Source: Candidatus Thorarchaeota archaeon MP8T_1
Lineage (GTDB): Archaea > Asgardarchaeota > Thorarchaeia > Thorarchaeales > Thorarchaeaceae
DNA length: 28,204 bases
Direction of reading: 5' to 3'
NCBI GenBank assembly: GCA_002825465.1
Contig: PJER01000030.1
Coordinates: 1-28,204, forward strand
In this document: positions 15,403-24,696 of the stretch, piece after piece
How the letters are laid out: each line of letters begins with the position of its first letter
How positions within the stretch are numbered: the first letter of the stretch is position 1
Notes under the pieces: generated by a model
What the model saw: the letters and a program-made list of their open reading frames with translations, nothing else
Databases searched by the model: none
Told to the model about the DNA's origin: nothing
Position numbers and translations under genes: made by a program

Positions 15403-16536
15403 ATGTTACGACAAGTTTCTGCGATTGTAAAGAAAGACTTGAAACAGGCTAGACGAGACCCCAAGTTCTTAGGACCAAGTCTGATAATTCCCTTGGTCTT
15501 TCTTTTAGTCTATACAATTATGTGGAACTCAGTCGGTGGAGGAGAATCGTTTGATTGTGGCCTAGTAGTTCAAGACATCTCTCCTGAAGCTGATGATTTC
15601 GCAGGTATTCTTGAACACATGGTATCAACAACTAATCATACTTGGTTCGATATTGAGAGGTATGATCTGGCAACAGCAGATGAATTGTATCAACGAACAG
15701 AACTAATAGCATACATCGTGATTCCCAATGGATTTGGTAGTAATATCACATCGGGGCAGAATGCTACGGCGGTGATGTATATCAACAATGCAAATGATGA
15801 TGTTGTCAAGAACTATGTACATCGGTTTGAAGCCGCAGTGCTTCTTTTCAATCAAGGTGCAATCTATCCTGATTTTGATCAATCTGGAGCTCGAATTGCC
15901 TTACTTGAAACATTAAGTCTTCCAGCAACTCCATCAAATCTTGAATACATGGCGGGTGTGGGACTAGTTCTCTCATTCATGTCCTGCGCATTGACAAGTC
16001 AAGCCATGTTGACCGCTAGTGAATTTGAAACCAATGCAATCCATGATACATTAAATTCCCCCACTCCCCGTCTTGCACTAGTTCTGGGTAGGACTCTTGC
16101 CGCTCTACCACGATCTTTCATTACACTCTTCATTACTGCTCCTATCATATGCCTCAGTATGAATATCTTTCCAACTGGAAACCTACTAGTTCTCATTGGG
16201 ATTCTCATACTTTCAGCTTTAGCATTAGCTCCTATCGGAGAGCTAATCGGAATGAAACTAAGAAACAGAGAGCAGGCTTTACTTGCATCTGTTCTTTTTG
16301 TGGTAGCAGGGTTCATTGCTGGAGGAGGAATGGCTCCAATAGGTCTCTCTCCTCAAATAGTTCAGATAATCGTTGGGATCTTTCCTACAACTCACATACT
16401 TGGTCTATGGGGTCGGGTGTTTTTCAATGATACTTTGCTAGGACTTACTACTAGTGCTGCAGCATTGGTATTGACATGGATTATTTTGTCAGTCATTGTG
16501 TATCATTTGATGAAGAAGGAGGTTCAACAGGGATGA
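15403..16536 (+). CDS. ABC-2 type permease, first subunit
   Basis: 377 residues, ATG one base after the ATPase stop, with GAGGGA upstream. One helix near the N-terminus (~22-44) is followed by an extracytoplasmic domain of about 140 residues. Then come five helices (residues ~187-375), including the VLGRTLAALPRSFITLF segment typical of ABC2_membrane proteins. This topology of one helix, a large outside domain and five helices is that of the YhgE/LptB-like exporter group. The gene overlaps the next permease by four bases (ATGA), so the two subunits are probably made in equal amounts as a heterodimer. Confidence 0.88.
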   Translation: MLRQVSAIVKKDLKQARRDPKFLGPSLIIPLVFLLVYTIMWNSVGGGESFDCGLVVQDISPEADDFAGILEHMVSTTNHTWFDIERYDLATADELYQRTELIAYIVIPNGFGSNITSGQNATAVMYINNANDDVVKNYVHRFEAAVLLFNQGAIYPDFDQSGARIALLETLSLPATPSNLEYMAGVGLVLSFMSCALTSQAMLTASEFETNAIHDTLNSPTPRLALVLGRTLAALPRSFITLFITAPIICLSMNIFPTGNLLVLIGILILSALALAPIGELIGMKLRNREQALLASVLFVVAGFIAGGGMAPIGLSPQIVQIIVGIFPTTHILGLWGRVFFNDTLLGLTTSAAALVLTWIILSVIVYHLMKKEVQQG

Positions 16537-17705
16537 ATCAGTATCTTCGTACTCTTAAGGCATGTTTTATCAAGGAAGTGCGAGTGTTGAAGAGGACTCC
16601 ACAGAAGTTAGTTCTTGTCACTCTTCTACCGCTTATGTTCTTCTTGGGATTTAGTATGCTTATGGGTGGAGTCTACTATGGTGAGGGTGTTGCCACAGCT
16701 CTGGTCATCGAAGAACAGAATCCAAGTTACTATACAAATGGATTCATCGAGATTCTTGGACAATATGATGAGATTCCACCAAGGCTAAATCCAATCACTA
16801 TGGATGCAGAAACTGCAAATAGCATGTTTCTAAATGGTGAGATTCTGCTAGTTATCACCATTCCTGAAGGTTTTGAGAATGCATTAACAAATAATCTTAC
16901 CACTTCGGTTAATATCCAAGTAGCAAATATCCACGAAGATCTGACAAAGAATCTACGAATGCCTGTTATACGAAAGCTCGATATTTTCTATCACGAGTAT
17001 CTTTCAAATGACTCACTTGTAGATTTTGAGATGGAGAACCTTCGCGATTTTACTCCTCCTCGTCTTGCATATATGGGTTGGACAATTTCAATCTATGCGG
17101 TCATGGTCAGTGGGATGTTCATCGCTGGGTCTACAGTGACTCAGGAATTTGAACAACGAACACTGGATGAAATCAGACTATCAGGAAAATCTCCTTCTGC
17201 GATATATGTTGGCAAGATGCTAAGTAGTGTATCTGTGAGTTACATTGCCCCTGTGTTTCTATTCTTGCTAAGTTACATCCTCTTTGGAGTTTGGCCAAAT
17301 GGAGATGTTCTCGTCTATCTTGTATTGACTCTCCCACTTGCTATCTTTAGCGCAGGAATTGGACTTATAGCAGGGGCTGTGTTCAGGAATGCAGTCTTTA
17401 TTGTCCCGGTTGCCGCTCTGGTTGGTATTTTCTATTGGATTACTGGCGGTGGCATTGCTCCACTTGAATTGGTTGGAGTTGGTTTTGGTTCTGTAAACGA
17501 ATACCTCCCTATTTCTAATGTTTACAGATCTATAATCAGGATGTTTGTGGAAGGAACCTACAATTCTCTATTGGTAGATGTTAGCATGATTTCTGCTTTT
17601 GCTCTCGTCTTTGCAATCATCTCACCTTCTATCACTAACAGATTGGTGCAGGTTGATTTTTCCCGTAAGATACAAGAAATAAGAAATCGAAGAAAGCAAG
17701 AATGA
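16533..17705 (+). CDS. ABC-2 type permease, second subunit
   Basis: 390 residues from ATG 16533, chosen over the upstream in-frame start at 16476 because it makes an ATGA overlap with the previous stop and has GGAGGT 9 bases upstream. Topology is the same as the first subunit: helix (~30-50), an outside domain to ~185, then a block of helices with FEQRTLDEIRLSGKSPSAIYVGK, a motif common in ABC2_membrane_3 proteins. The C-terminus is basic (IQEIRNRRKQE) and cytoplasmic. The two subunits are distant paralogues. The gene ends two bases from the convergent acetyltransferase gene. Confidence 0.88.
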   Translation: MNQYLRTLKACFIKEVRVLKRTPQKLVLVTLLPLMFFLGFSMLMGGVYYGEGVATALVIEEQNPSYYTNGFIEILGQYDEIPPRLNPITMDAETANSMFLNGEILLVITIPEGFENALTNNLTTSVNIQVANIHEDLTKNLRMPVIRKLDIFYHEYLSNDSLVDFEMENLRDFTPPRLAYMGWTISIYAVMVSGMFIAGSTVTQEFEQRTLDEIRLSGKSPSAIYVGKMLSSVSVSYIAPVFLFLLSYILFGVWPNGDVLVYLVLTLPLAIFSAGIGLIAGAVFRNAVFIVPVAALVGIFYWITGGGIAPLELVGVGFGSVNEYLPISNVYRSIIRMFVEGTYNSLLVDVSMISAFALVFAIISPSITNRLVQVDFSRKIQEIRNRRKQE

Positions 17706-17706
17706 A

Positions 17707-18558
17707 CTAGCCTCTGTCAGCTCCACTAATAGCATAGAGGTGATTTGATAGAGTTGCCATAGTTTCATTTCCATAGATCATTCTCCAAGAGAATGATGTT
17801 TCCCTGAACCCATGTTTCTTGAGAATTTTAACTGCATCAGTGTTGGTTTCCAATACTCCAATCTTCGATAGTTTCACAGATGACTCTGATGCTATTGCCA
17901 TCAATAGTTCCTCCGCTTCAGTGATATGATTATCCATAACCCAAGGGCCTATTCTCAAAACGCCTTGATTGTTATATCTACCCATAATGAACCCTCGCAA
18001 TTCATCCTTACATTCTAAAACATAGGATAACTCTGGATGTTTTGAGAATCTCATTCTAAGGAAGTCATATCTCTCTTCTCCAAAATGAAGCGAATCTACC
18101 GTGATTATTTTCTGGAAGTCTTCTTCTGTCATTAGTCTTGTGTGTTGAGTCTCTTTTCCTCTGAAACTAGATTCGAGGCGAAGTGATTTTGCCACCTTTT
18201 TGAATCCCAACCTCTCATAGAGTGAAACTGCTTTTGGTACTCCATCCAGGAATATTGATTTCACACCTCTATTCAGAAGATATTCCATTACATGTTTCAT
18301 GAGTAATTCTCCGTAATCATACCCTCTATAGTCTGGCTCGATAATGAGATTACCAATGAATCCAAACTCCCCATAATTCACAGCGCAGACCATACCGATA
18401 GGATTTCCATGGATTTCACCTATGAAGGAGCTGTTTGAATCGTGTTTGATTAGTTCTTCAAAGTCATCTCTGCAATTGCCCCAACCTTCACGGCAAGTCT
18501 GATTCAGAACAAAATCAAGGTCTTTTGTTGTCATCAGTCTGATCTTCACGATTTGCAC
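17707..18558 (-). CDS. Double GNAT-domain acetyltransferase
   Basis: 283 residues, GTG start. The N-terminal domain is a standard GNAT fold: a strand with IGMVCAVNYGEFGFIGNLIIEPDYRG (motif A start), the acetyl-CoA loop RGYDYGELLMKHVM, and AVSLYERLGFKKV (motif B). From residue ~135 a second, weaker domain repeats the fold (LRGFIMGRYNNQGVLRIGPWV, and VKILKKHGFRETSFSWRMI). The pair resembles YitH/Acetyltransf_18 proteins. The acceptor is unknown. It is convergent with the ABC operon and not clearly tied to it. Confidence 0.82.
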   Translation of the reverse strand: MQIVKIRLMTTKDLDFVLNQTCREGWGNCRDDFEELIKHDSNSSFIGEIHGNPIGMVCAVNYGEFGFIGNLIIEPDYRGYDYGELLMKHVMEYLLNRGVKSIFLDGVPKAVSLYERLGFKKVAKSLRLESSFRGKETQHTRLMTEEDFQKIITVDSLHFGEERYDFLRMRFSKHPELSYVLECKDELRGFIMGRYNNQGVLRIGPWVMDNHITEAEELLMAIASESSVKLSKIGVLETNTDAVKILKKHGFRETSFSWRMIYGNETMATLSNHLYAISGADRG

Positions 18559-18611
18559 CCACTATCATTTGTATATCTTCATCTTATCATGGGTTTGTAG
18601 TACGCAATGTC

Positions 18612-19757
18612 CTACTCGTTATGAATGGTAACACCTGACGTTGGGAGAGGTTCAATATACGATTTCTTGTGGGTATTGTACCAGAATATCGCAAATGAAA
18701 GGATAGACATGAATACTGCAAAGAACATGATTGGTGCATACCCTGGTATAATGGAATAAATCACAGCTGCGTATATTGGACCAATGGCTCCTGAGAGTGA
18801 TATGATTGATGTAAGAAGACCCGATGCAGTAGACCTGTCATCATTATTCTCTGTAACGAATTTGAGCGAACCTACATAGAGACATGCCCATGCAAATCCT
18901 AGCAGGATCTGAGATGGTAAGACATCTAGAAAATTCTGTGCAAATGGAAACCATGCGAATGTAATCGCAGATGCAATAAGACCGATTGCTACTAGCATTT
19001 TACTCTCAAGACGATCTGTCACTGTTACCATGAAGAAGACCTGTGAAAGTGAATTCGTTGCTTGGACAATTGCAATGGTAAAAGGTGTCGCACCAATACT
19101 GATCAGAAATAGTGGCCATAGTGTCCAAATTGCAGCGGCACTACTATGACGTAGAAACATTGCCAAGTAAATGTGCTTATTTTTCTTGAAAGTTTCAATT
19201 GGGAACAAAGGAACATGAATACGAATCCTTGGTACTTTAGGTAAAGTAAGAGCTGAGCAGAAAGCAACTATCAGAAAAACGGTTGATATAACAAATGCAT
19301 AGTAGATATCAAATCCTGCCGCATATCCCGCGAAGAGTGTACCCACTCCCCAACCAGCTGCTCCCCATGTGGCAAATCTTCCCATCTTCATTTTGGATTC
19401 ATATGCATAAGCTGCCAAAGCTCCAGGATACATCCCAATACAGAATCCATTTGCAACTCTCACAATCAGTAAAATTTCAAAATTCGAAGAAATAAGTAAT
19501 AGTGCAAAGCTAATTGTGGCTAGAAGGAGTCCTAATCGAATTATTATTCTGCGACCATAGACATCTCCTGCACGACCGAACAAGTATGATGCAACGAATG
19601 AGGCTGTTGCGTATGCTCCAACTATGAATGTGACCATTAGTTCTGAGATTCCAAGATGGTCTCTGGCAAGAACTGGAACATATGTTACAGCAGAAAGCAT
19701 TGCTGCACCTGCCATTATTTGAATGGTTTCGGTCTTCAAAAGAAAATCACATCGCAA
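18612..19757 (-). CDS. Major facilitator superfamily transporter
   Basis: About 381 residues with 11-12 hydrophobic helices. The MFS motif A in the loop between helices 2 and 3 is clear: GRAGDVYGRRIIIRLG (61-76). A second-half version (TDRLESK) lies near the middle. The annotated TTG at 19757 gives a short soluble N-terminus; the true start may be the ATG of MAGAAMLSAV at residue 15. No SD decides it. Substrate unknown; drug or sugar-phosphate exporters are common in this group. Its neighbours do not suggest a pathway. Confidence 0.85.
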   Translation of the reverse strand: MRCDFLLKTETIQIMAGAAMLSAVTYVPVLARDHLGISELMVTFIVGAYATASFVASYLFGRAGDVYGRRIIIRLGLLLATISFALLLISSNFEILLIVRVANGFCIGMYPGALAAYAYESKMKMGRFATWGAAGWGVGTLFAGYAAGFDIYYAFVISTVFLIVAFCSALTLPKVPRIRIHVPLFPIETFKKNKHIYLAMFLRHSSAAAIWTLWPLFLISIGATPFTIAIVQATNSLSQVFFMVTVTDRLESKMLVAIGLIASAITFAWFPFAQNFLDVLPSQILLGFAWACLYVGSLKFVTENNDDRSTASGLLTSIISLSGAIGPIYAAVIYSIIPGYAPIMFFAVFMSILSFAIFWYNTHKKSYIEPLPTSGVTIHNE

Positions 19758-19871
19758 GTCGAAGTATATCCCCTTTTCAATTGTCCTATGTAATCAATCT
19801 CGCTCTTTTGCAAAACCTTTTGTTCTCTCTTGCGAATTAGCAACCAAATAATAACAAATGGAAGTGAATCA

Positions 19872-20270
19872 GTGGTTAAGCTTTCTCCAAGAATGAAATT
19901 CATCCTAATAACAATTGACGAGTTATTGTTAGTCCCATTGATTATTCTAGGGGCATACTATTTCGTTCCACACTTGCTAACATTTACAATAATTGCGACG
20001 CTTGTGGGTGCTGCGTTGTTTGTCGGAGCAAAGTATTACCTAGTCTATGATTCTCTCAAAGAAGGATCATACTATCTCTACGACCTTGCAGGTACACGAT
20101 GTAAAGTGATTGAACAGGTCACGAATTCTACTGGGAAAGTAAAAGTCGGTGCTGAGATTTGGGAAGCACGTAGTGACACTGGTGACATTCCATCTGGAAC
20201 AGAGGTAGTAATTGTTTCACGTGCAAGCATGAAAGTGCATGTTAAGCCTTGGCATGGAGATCCTAACTAA
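19872..20270 (+). CDS. NfeD-like membrane protein with OB-fold
   Basis: About 132 residues from GTG 19872. Two hydrophobic helices (ILITIDELLLVPLIILGAYYF and the following TFTIIATLVGAALFVGA) lead into a C-terminal OB-fold typical of NfeD: LAGTRCKVIEQV, GKVKVGAEIWEARS and IPSGTEVVIVSR. NfeD proteins associate with stomatin-type membrane proteins, but no stomatin gene is visible here. The frame is open to TTG 19830. I prefer GTG 19872 because GGAAGTG lies just before it and a TATA-like AACCAAATAATAA lies at ~19841-19853; ATG 19893 is also possible. Its stop overlaps the convergent peptidase stop by four bases. Confidence 0.75.
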   Translation: MVKLSPRMKFILITIDELLLVPLIILGAYYFVPHLLTFTIIATLVGAALFVGAKYYLVYDSLKEGSYYLYDLAGTRCKVIEQVTNSTGKVKVGAEIWEARSDTGDIPSGTEVVIVSRASMKVHVKPWHGDPN

Positions 20271-21325
20271 GAGAGCAATACCTTCTCAAGAAGTTTAACT
20301 GCCATTTCCACATCCTTCAGATTAATGGTTTCGAAACTGCTGTGTGAATATCTACACGGTATTGCCGTGACAGCAACCCGTTGCCCTTGTCTAGCAAACT
20401 GAACACCATCTGTTAGATAACGATGATAAACAGCACGTTGAATTGGTATCGCCTCTTTTTCAGCAACCTCTATTATGAATCGTACCAAATCATGCGAATA
20501 ATGCATAGCATCATCTTTAATGACAACTACCGGCCCCAATCCAAGTCCAACTCCAGCTTCTCCATTAGTTCCGGGATGATCATCAGCTAATCCAATATCA
20601 ATTGCAATGACCCCATCAACATCTAGATTCCGTGCAATTGCAGCGGCACCTTTCGCACCAAGTTCTTCCATTACAGTCGAAACAAATGTAACCTTTGGTC
20701 GCTTATCTAGCGTCACTCTCGATAATCTTTCTGCAAGCAGAATCATTGTTACTAAGCCAATTCTGTCATCCATTGATTTTCCAACAATATGATTTCCGAC
20801 TTTCTCAATTGGTTGTGCATATATAATTGGGTCTCCGATGTGAATTCCTTGTCCTTCAACTTCTTCACGTGATGATAATCCAATGTCAAGGAAGACTTCA
20901 TCATAGGTTGGTATTCTTGCCTTTCCTTTAGGTCCAGCTATATGTCCTGTCTTAACTGCGAAATAACCAGGGATGAGACCTTTGTCTGTCATTATGAAAA
21001 CCCATTGGCCAGGAAGAAGTCGCAAGTCTGGTTTGTATCCCTGTGTATTCCATTTGGCACGAATGAATCCCTTATCATCGATATTGCTGACGAGAAATCC
21101 TACCTCGTCTGCATGAGCAACAACAACGTAATGTTTACCCTTTCCTTCCATGGTAGCAATTAGATTTCCAATCTTATCCATCTCTAATGCAGAACAGGTT
21201 TTACCAAGTTCTTTCTTCATAAAATCTTGAACAAGATTCTCTCTCCCTACAGGTCCTGGAGTAGCTGAGAGTGTCTTTAGAAGTTCTAGTATCCTTTCAA
21301 CCAAATGAAACACCATCTTTCTCAA
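20267..21325 (-). CDS. M42-family metallo-aminopeptidase
   Basis: 352 residues (tetrahedral aminopeptidase TET or endoglucanase M family). Metal and catalytic residues expected for M42 are all visible: H71 and D73 in AHADEVG, D186/D187 in KSMDDRIG, E220/E221 in VMEELGAKGA, D243 in AIDIGLADDHPG, and H328 in CRYSHSSFE. M42 enzymes form large dodecameric cytoplasmic particles that trim peptides released by the proteasome in archaea. The start is TTG 21325 or ATG 21316. It has no operon partner; the gene before it is divergent. Confidence 0.93.
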   Translation of the reverse strand: MRKMVFHLVERILELLKTLSATPGPVGRENLVQDFMKKELGKTCSALEMDKIGNLIATMEGKGKHYVVVAHADEVGFLVSNIDDKGFIRAKWNTQGYKPDLRLLPGQWVFIMTDKGLIPGYFAVKTGHIAGPKGKARIPTYDEVFLDIGLSSREEVEGQGIHIGDPIIYAQPIEKVGNHIVGKSMDDRIGLVTMILLAERLSRVTLDKRPKVTFVSTVMEELGAKGAAAIARNLDVDGVIAIDIGLADDHPGTNGEAGVGLGLGPVVVIKDDAMHYSHDLVRFIIEVAEKEAIPIQRAVYHRYLTDGVQFARQGQRVAVTAIPCRYSHSSFETINLKDVEMAVKLLEKVLLS

Positions 21326-21417
21326 CTATTCTTTGGCACTTAAGCCTCTGCTTCAGGTGGTTGGACATAATGCTTTAGAGTCGGATTGAGTTTGATGAGT
21401 TTAGGAAGACGGCATCA

Positions 21418-22398
21418 ATGATTGTGACTGTGACCACCGTTGTCGTGCTACTCATCGGTGTTCTATCCCTCGCATTAGCATTCTATGGGGGACTATTGTC
21501 TGTCTTCATCACTGAGAATCTTGAGGGAAATGAAGAGGCCAAACACAGTTCTGAGCAACGCTACTATCTTCTCGGAATGATTGGAATAATAGTTCTATTT
21601 GCTAGAATTTTGAACGTACCTCTCTTCTTCTGGATGATACAATCACTGGTTCCGTATTGCCCCGGTGCGATGTGCTCTTACGGAGTTATCAATGTGGGGA
21701 TGCCATATTCATTTATTGCACTAGTCCTGAAGGTGGTTCTCCCATTCATATACGGTGCGTGGCTTGTAGTTGAGATTGCAAATCGAAAACAACCTCTTCT
21801 ACCATTCATTCGTAATCTTGCACGGTCCTTTATTTTGGTGCTTCTTCCTCTAGTCGTTATTGACAGTGTAATCGATGTACTTTTTGTATCATCTATTCAA
21901 CCAGTTTATGCCCCATGCTGTTCGAGTGTCTATGATGTTGATCCCCCCTTCTCTCCATCTGCATTGTTTGGTCAACAATTCGGCATGATGGTATTATTAT
22001 TAACAATAATCATAGCTCTATCCCTGATTGCTGTTCAATGGTTCGAACATAGGTGGAAATATCTTCCGCAGATTACACTACTACTTGCAGCAATGTCAGC
22101 AGTCCTCTATCTGGTCACACTTCATGATACACTTGCTCCGATTGTTCTCGGGCTCGCAAATCACCATTGTCCGTATTGCCTCTTTCAGGAATTCCCTGAT
22201 ACACCTATCTTTGCCGGTCTATTCTGGATTGGTATCGCAGCTGCGGGATGGAGAGTAATTCTTGAGAGAATCTGGCAACAAAAGCAGTTGCCTCTGGAGA
22301 ATATATACAGCCTCAAAGACTTCTTACTGAAATTATCCTCTCTTTCAATTCTATTCAGTATGGTTAGTCTTGTGTCTCACCTTATTGTTTCACTATAA
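21418..22398 (+). CDS. Cysteine-motif membrane protein (YCPGAMC, CC, HHCPYC)
   Basis: 326 residues, ATG with AGGAAG ~10 bases upstream, about eight hydrophobic helices. Cysteines are arranged in pairs: C81/C86 (CPGAMC), C167/C168 and C251/C254 (HHCPYC). They sit at helix ends likely to face the cell exterior, as expected for thiol-disulfide exchange or metal binding. The HHCPYC at a helix start recalls VKOR/DsbB-like membrane oxidoreductases, but the overall sequence is not recognisably one. It converges with an operon that encodes a NosL-like protein and DUF4418, which also carry cysteine pairs, so a shared role is likely. I recognise no formal family. Confidence 0.8.
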   Translation: MIVTVTTVVVLLIGVLSLALAFYGGLLSVFITENLEGNEEAKHSSEQRYYLLGMIGIIVLFARILNVPLFFWMIQSLVPYCPGAMCSYGVINVGMPYSFIALVLKVVLPFIYGAWLVVEIANRKQPLLPFIRNLARSFILVLLPLVVIDSVIDVLFVSSIQPVYAPCCSSVYDVDPPFSPSALFGQQFGMMVLLLTIIIALSLIAVQWFEHRWKYLPQITLLLAAMSAVLYLVTLHDTLAPIVLGLANHHCPYCLFQEFPDTPIFAGLFWIGIAAAGWRVILERIWQQKQLPLENIYSLKDFLLKLSSLSILFSMVSLVSHLIVSL

Positions 22399-22410
22399 TA
22401 GAAATTTGAA

Positions 22411-23085
22411 TTATATCAGCTGTCCATCATGCAGATTATGCTGAACATCCGCCCAATTTAGAACCAGAGGGTCATGTGAAGCTACAATCACTGTCATACC
22501 CTCATCTTTGACCATCTTTCGAAGGTTTTCCAATAACTCCTTTGTGAGTAACTCATCAATTGATGCACTTGGCTCATCCGCAATCAATATGCTCGGGTTA
22601 TTCATCAATGCACGGGCGATACTAACCCTTTGCAGTTCTCCTCCTGAAAGTTCAGCAACTCTGAAGTCTAATCTTTGTTGCATATCCATACCAATCAATC
22701 TCTCTCTAGCTAGGTCCTCTGCTTTTGTACGAGAGATGTTCGTGCATAACAAGGGAAGAGCGACATTTTCCACTGCAGTCAGTTGAGGGATAAGATATTG
22801 CGCCTGAAAGATGAAACCAATGGTTTCACGTCTCAGTTTTGTCCTGAATACCTCTGATAGCTTAGACACTTCCTCTGTACCTAAGTACACTTTTCCCTGT
22901 GAAGGTCTGGTCAAAAGCCCCATCAAACTGAGGGCAGTACTCTTTCCTGACCCACTAGGTCCTCCAAGAGCTGCAATTGTTCCTTCTTCAATTTCTAGTG
23001 TAAGGCTTTTCACTGCATCAACCTGTCTTGGAGTTCCCTTGTGGTAGGTCTTCCAAACATACTCTGTTCTAATCACTGTGGTCAT
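22411..23085 (-). CDS. MacB/LolD-type ABC transporter ATPase
   Basis: 224 residues, ATG one base after the permease stop. Walker A is GPSGSGKST (42-50), the Q-loop has Q94, the signature is LSGGELQRVSIARAL (146-160) and Walker B is ILIADEP (166-172), followed by SASID and the H-loop ASHD. Length and the LSGGE..R motif are typical of LolD/MacB ATPases that drive mechanotransmission or lipoprotein export with FtsX-type permeases. Its partner is the gene at 23087-24301. All catalytic residues are intact. Confidence 0.95.
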   Translation of the reverse strand: MTTVIRTEYVWKTYHKGTPRQVDAVKSLTLEIEEGTIAALGGPSGSGKSTALSLMGLLTRPSQGKVYLGTEEVSKLSEVFRTKLRRETIGFIFQAQYLIPQLTAVENVALPLLCTNISRTKAEDLARERLIGMDMQQRLDFRVAELSGGELQRVSIARALMNNPSILIADEPSASIDELLTKELLENLRKMVKDEGMTVIVASHDPLVLNWADVQHNLHDGQLI

Positions 23086-23086
23086 A

Positions 23087-24301
23087 TTACACCCCCCTTA
23101 GAACAATATCTGGTTCTGTTATTGAATTTCTCCATGACGGGACGACCACAGCCACTAGTATTGGAACCAATCCGACAGCATAGACTGTGAATAGAGTCGA
23201 AAAAGAGATTCCCAATGGAATACCTCCATGAAGTAAAACAAGGCTCCATCCAAGAATGTAACCTGCGAGGAGTGGTGCTCCAAGGATGAAATCAAAAATG
23301 ATAGCAAATGAGATACCAAGACTCACACCAAGGAGGCTCACTGTAACAGACTCTAGCATTCTAATCTCAAGAATATCAACAGTATCAAATCCAAGAGCCT
23401 TCAAGAGACCTACCTCTCTTCGTGCCTCTTCTGATCCTGCACTTGATGCTGTAAACGCAAGAAGAACCACTGCAAGCAAGACAATCAACCAGAGCAATGC
23501 AGTAAATCCAGCCCTGTTGGTATATGCTTTAAGCATAGAGTCCTGTATTGCATCACTGGTTAAGACTCGAGCCTCTGCAAGTTGATTATCCAATCGAAAA
23601 GCAACGCTATTCAGGTCTGCGCCGAAGTCAGTCCAAATTGCAAGATCCGTATAGCTAGTGTTAGTATATCCAAGAACTTCTCTGGCACTCTGAAGATCTG
23701 TCAGAATCAAATCATAGCTATATATTTTCGAATCACTGTTGAAAATCCCAATGACCTCAAACTCGATAAGTTCTCCATCAAATGCGATGAGCGAAAGAAG
23801 CGTTCCTTCTTGCACTTGCAAAGGTATTGCTGCTGCAGCCATTATGTCTACAATACCCTGCCCGACCACCATCTTTCTGTAATCTGTACTGTTGAGAAAT
23901 CGCCCTGATTCTAGAACATCTGTACCAACAGCATTTAGCATGCTCCCATATTCTGTGGCATTCACTCCCATTACTGTAAGTAGGTTTCCACTGCCAACGT
24001 CTGAATATCCCCACACTCTTGGTGTTGCCATCCGTACCCCAGAGGTGTTTGTGACATTGGTCATCCATGTGTCAGGAATAGGTGTTTGTCTTCCTCCGGT
24101 CAATCTTTGGAGTACAATATCTGGTCCCTCGTCAATAGATGCAGACACATCTGTAATCACACCCTCTCGAATGAATTCAACAGAACAAAGAATCGATGTT
24201 GATATGAAGAGAGCAAGAATGATTGCAACACTTCGCGTGCGATATTTGAGGACATTACCTAAGGCATAACTTGCTAGGTTACTGTGTTTTTGTACTCCCA
24301 T
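23087..24301 (-). CDS. FtsX/MacB-type ABC permease
   Basis: 404 residues, ATG preceded by a strong GGAAGGAG. An N-terminal helix (~25-46) is followed by an extracytoplasmic periplasmic-core-like domain of about 230 residues (MacB_PCD type). Three C-terminal helices follow, with SAGSEEARREVGLLKALGFDTVDI between the first two, the motif that contacts the ATPase. This is the FtsX/LolC/MacB four-helix architecture. The gene overlaps the end of the small upstream gene by 23 bases. Together with the ATPase it should act on a substrate outside the membrane. Confidence 0.92.
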   Translation of the reverse strand: MGVQKHSNLASYALGNVLKYRTRSVAIILALFISTSILCSVEFIREGVITDVSASIDEGPDIVLQRLTGGRQTPIPDTWMTNVTNTSGVRMATPRVWGYSDVGSGNLLTVMGVNATEYGSMLNAVGTDVLESGRFLNSTDYRKMVVGQGIVDIMAAAAIPLQVQEGTLLSLIAFDGELIEFEVIGIFNSDSKIYSYDLILTDLQSAREVLGYTNTSYTDLAIWTDFGADLNSVAFRLDNQLAEARVLTSDAIQDSMLKAYTNRAGFTALLWLIVLLAVVLLAFTASSAGSEEARREVGLLKALGFDTVDILEIRMLESVTVSLLGVSLGISFAIIFDFILGAPLLAGYILGWSLVLLHGGIPLGISFSTLFTVYAVGLVPILVAVVVPSWRNSITEPDIVLRGV

Positions 24302-24683
24302 AACTTCTCCTTCCTAAGACTAGTATAATTGCCAATGGAACTATTGCAAAAGAGATGGCGAGAATTACTTCATTGAGATTGTATGATGCTGTTGTTAGAT
24401 TCCAGCTTACTGGATTTGAACTCTCAGTGAGATTTTCTGATAAATACGGCTGTAATGGATTTCCTGAGTAAAATGGATATCCTCCAGGTACATCTCCTAT
24501 TATTCCATAAGGTGATTCAAGACCCGGCGCTCGGATATAATATGAATCTTGCATGATTGCAGGTCCGAGATCCCAGAATAACCATGAGTTCGAGCTTTCG
24601 GTACTCTGATATGCGAAGGCAAATCCAAAGTTGAATAGGAGTGAAATTCCTATTATCAGAGGAATTATCCATTTCTTTTTCAA
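24279..24683 (-). CDS. Small membrane-anchored extracytoplasmic protein
   Basis: 134 residues, ATG start. A signal-anchor helix (KKWIIPLIIGISLLFNFG, residues 3-20) and a C-terminal helix (VILAISFAIVPLAIILVLGR) enclose an outside region of about 80 residues rich in Ser, Asn, Pro and Tyr, with possible N-glycosylation sites (NLT twice). No family recognised. The tight position between the NosL-like gene and the permease, with a 23-base overlap, suggests an accessory subunit of the same ABC system. Confidence 0.68.
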   Translation of the reverse strand: MKKKWIIPLIIGISLLFNFGFAFAYQSTESSNSWLFWDLGPAIMQDSYYIRAPGLESPYGIIGDVPGGYPFYSGNPLQPYLSENLTESSNPVSWNLTTASYNLNEVILAISFAIVPLAIILVLGRRSYGSTKTQ

Positions 24684-24696
24684 AGATGCACCTCAT

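Noticed and set aside
19806..19815. Palindrome TTTTGCAAAA between the MFS and NfeD-like genes
   Set aside because: A 10-base AT-rich palindrome is expected by chance in this base composition and is not repeated elsewhere at promoters.
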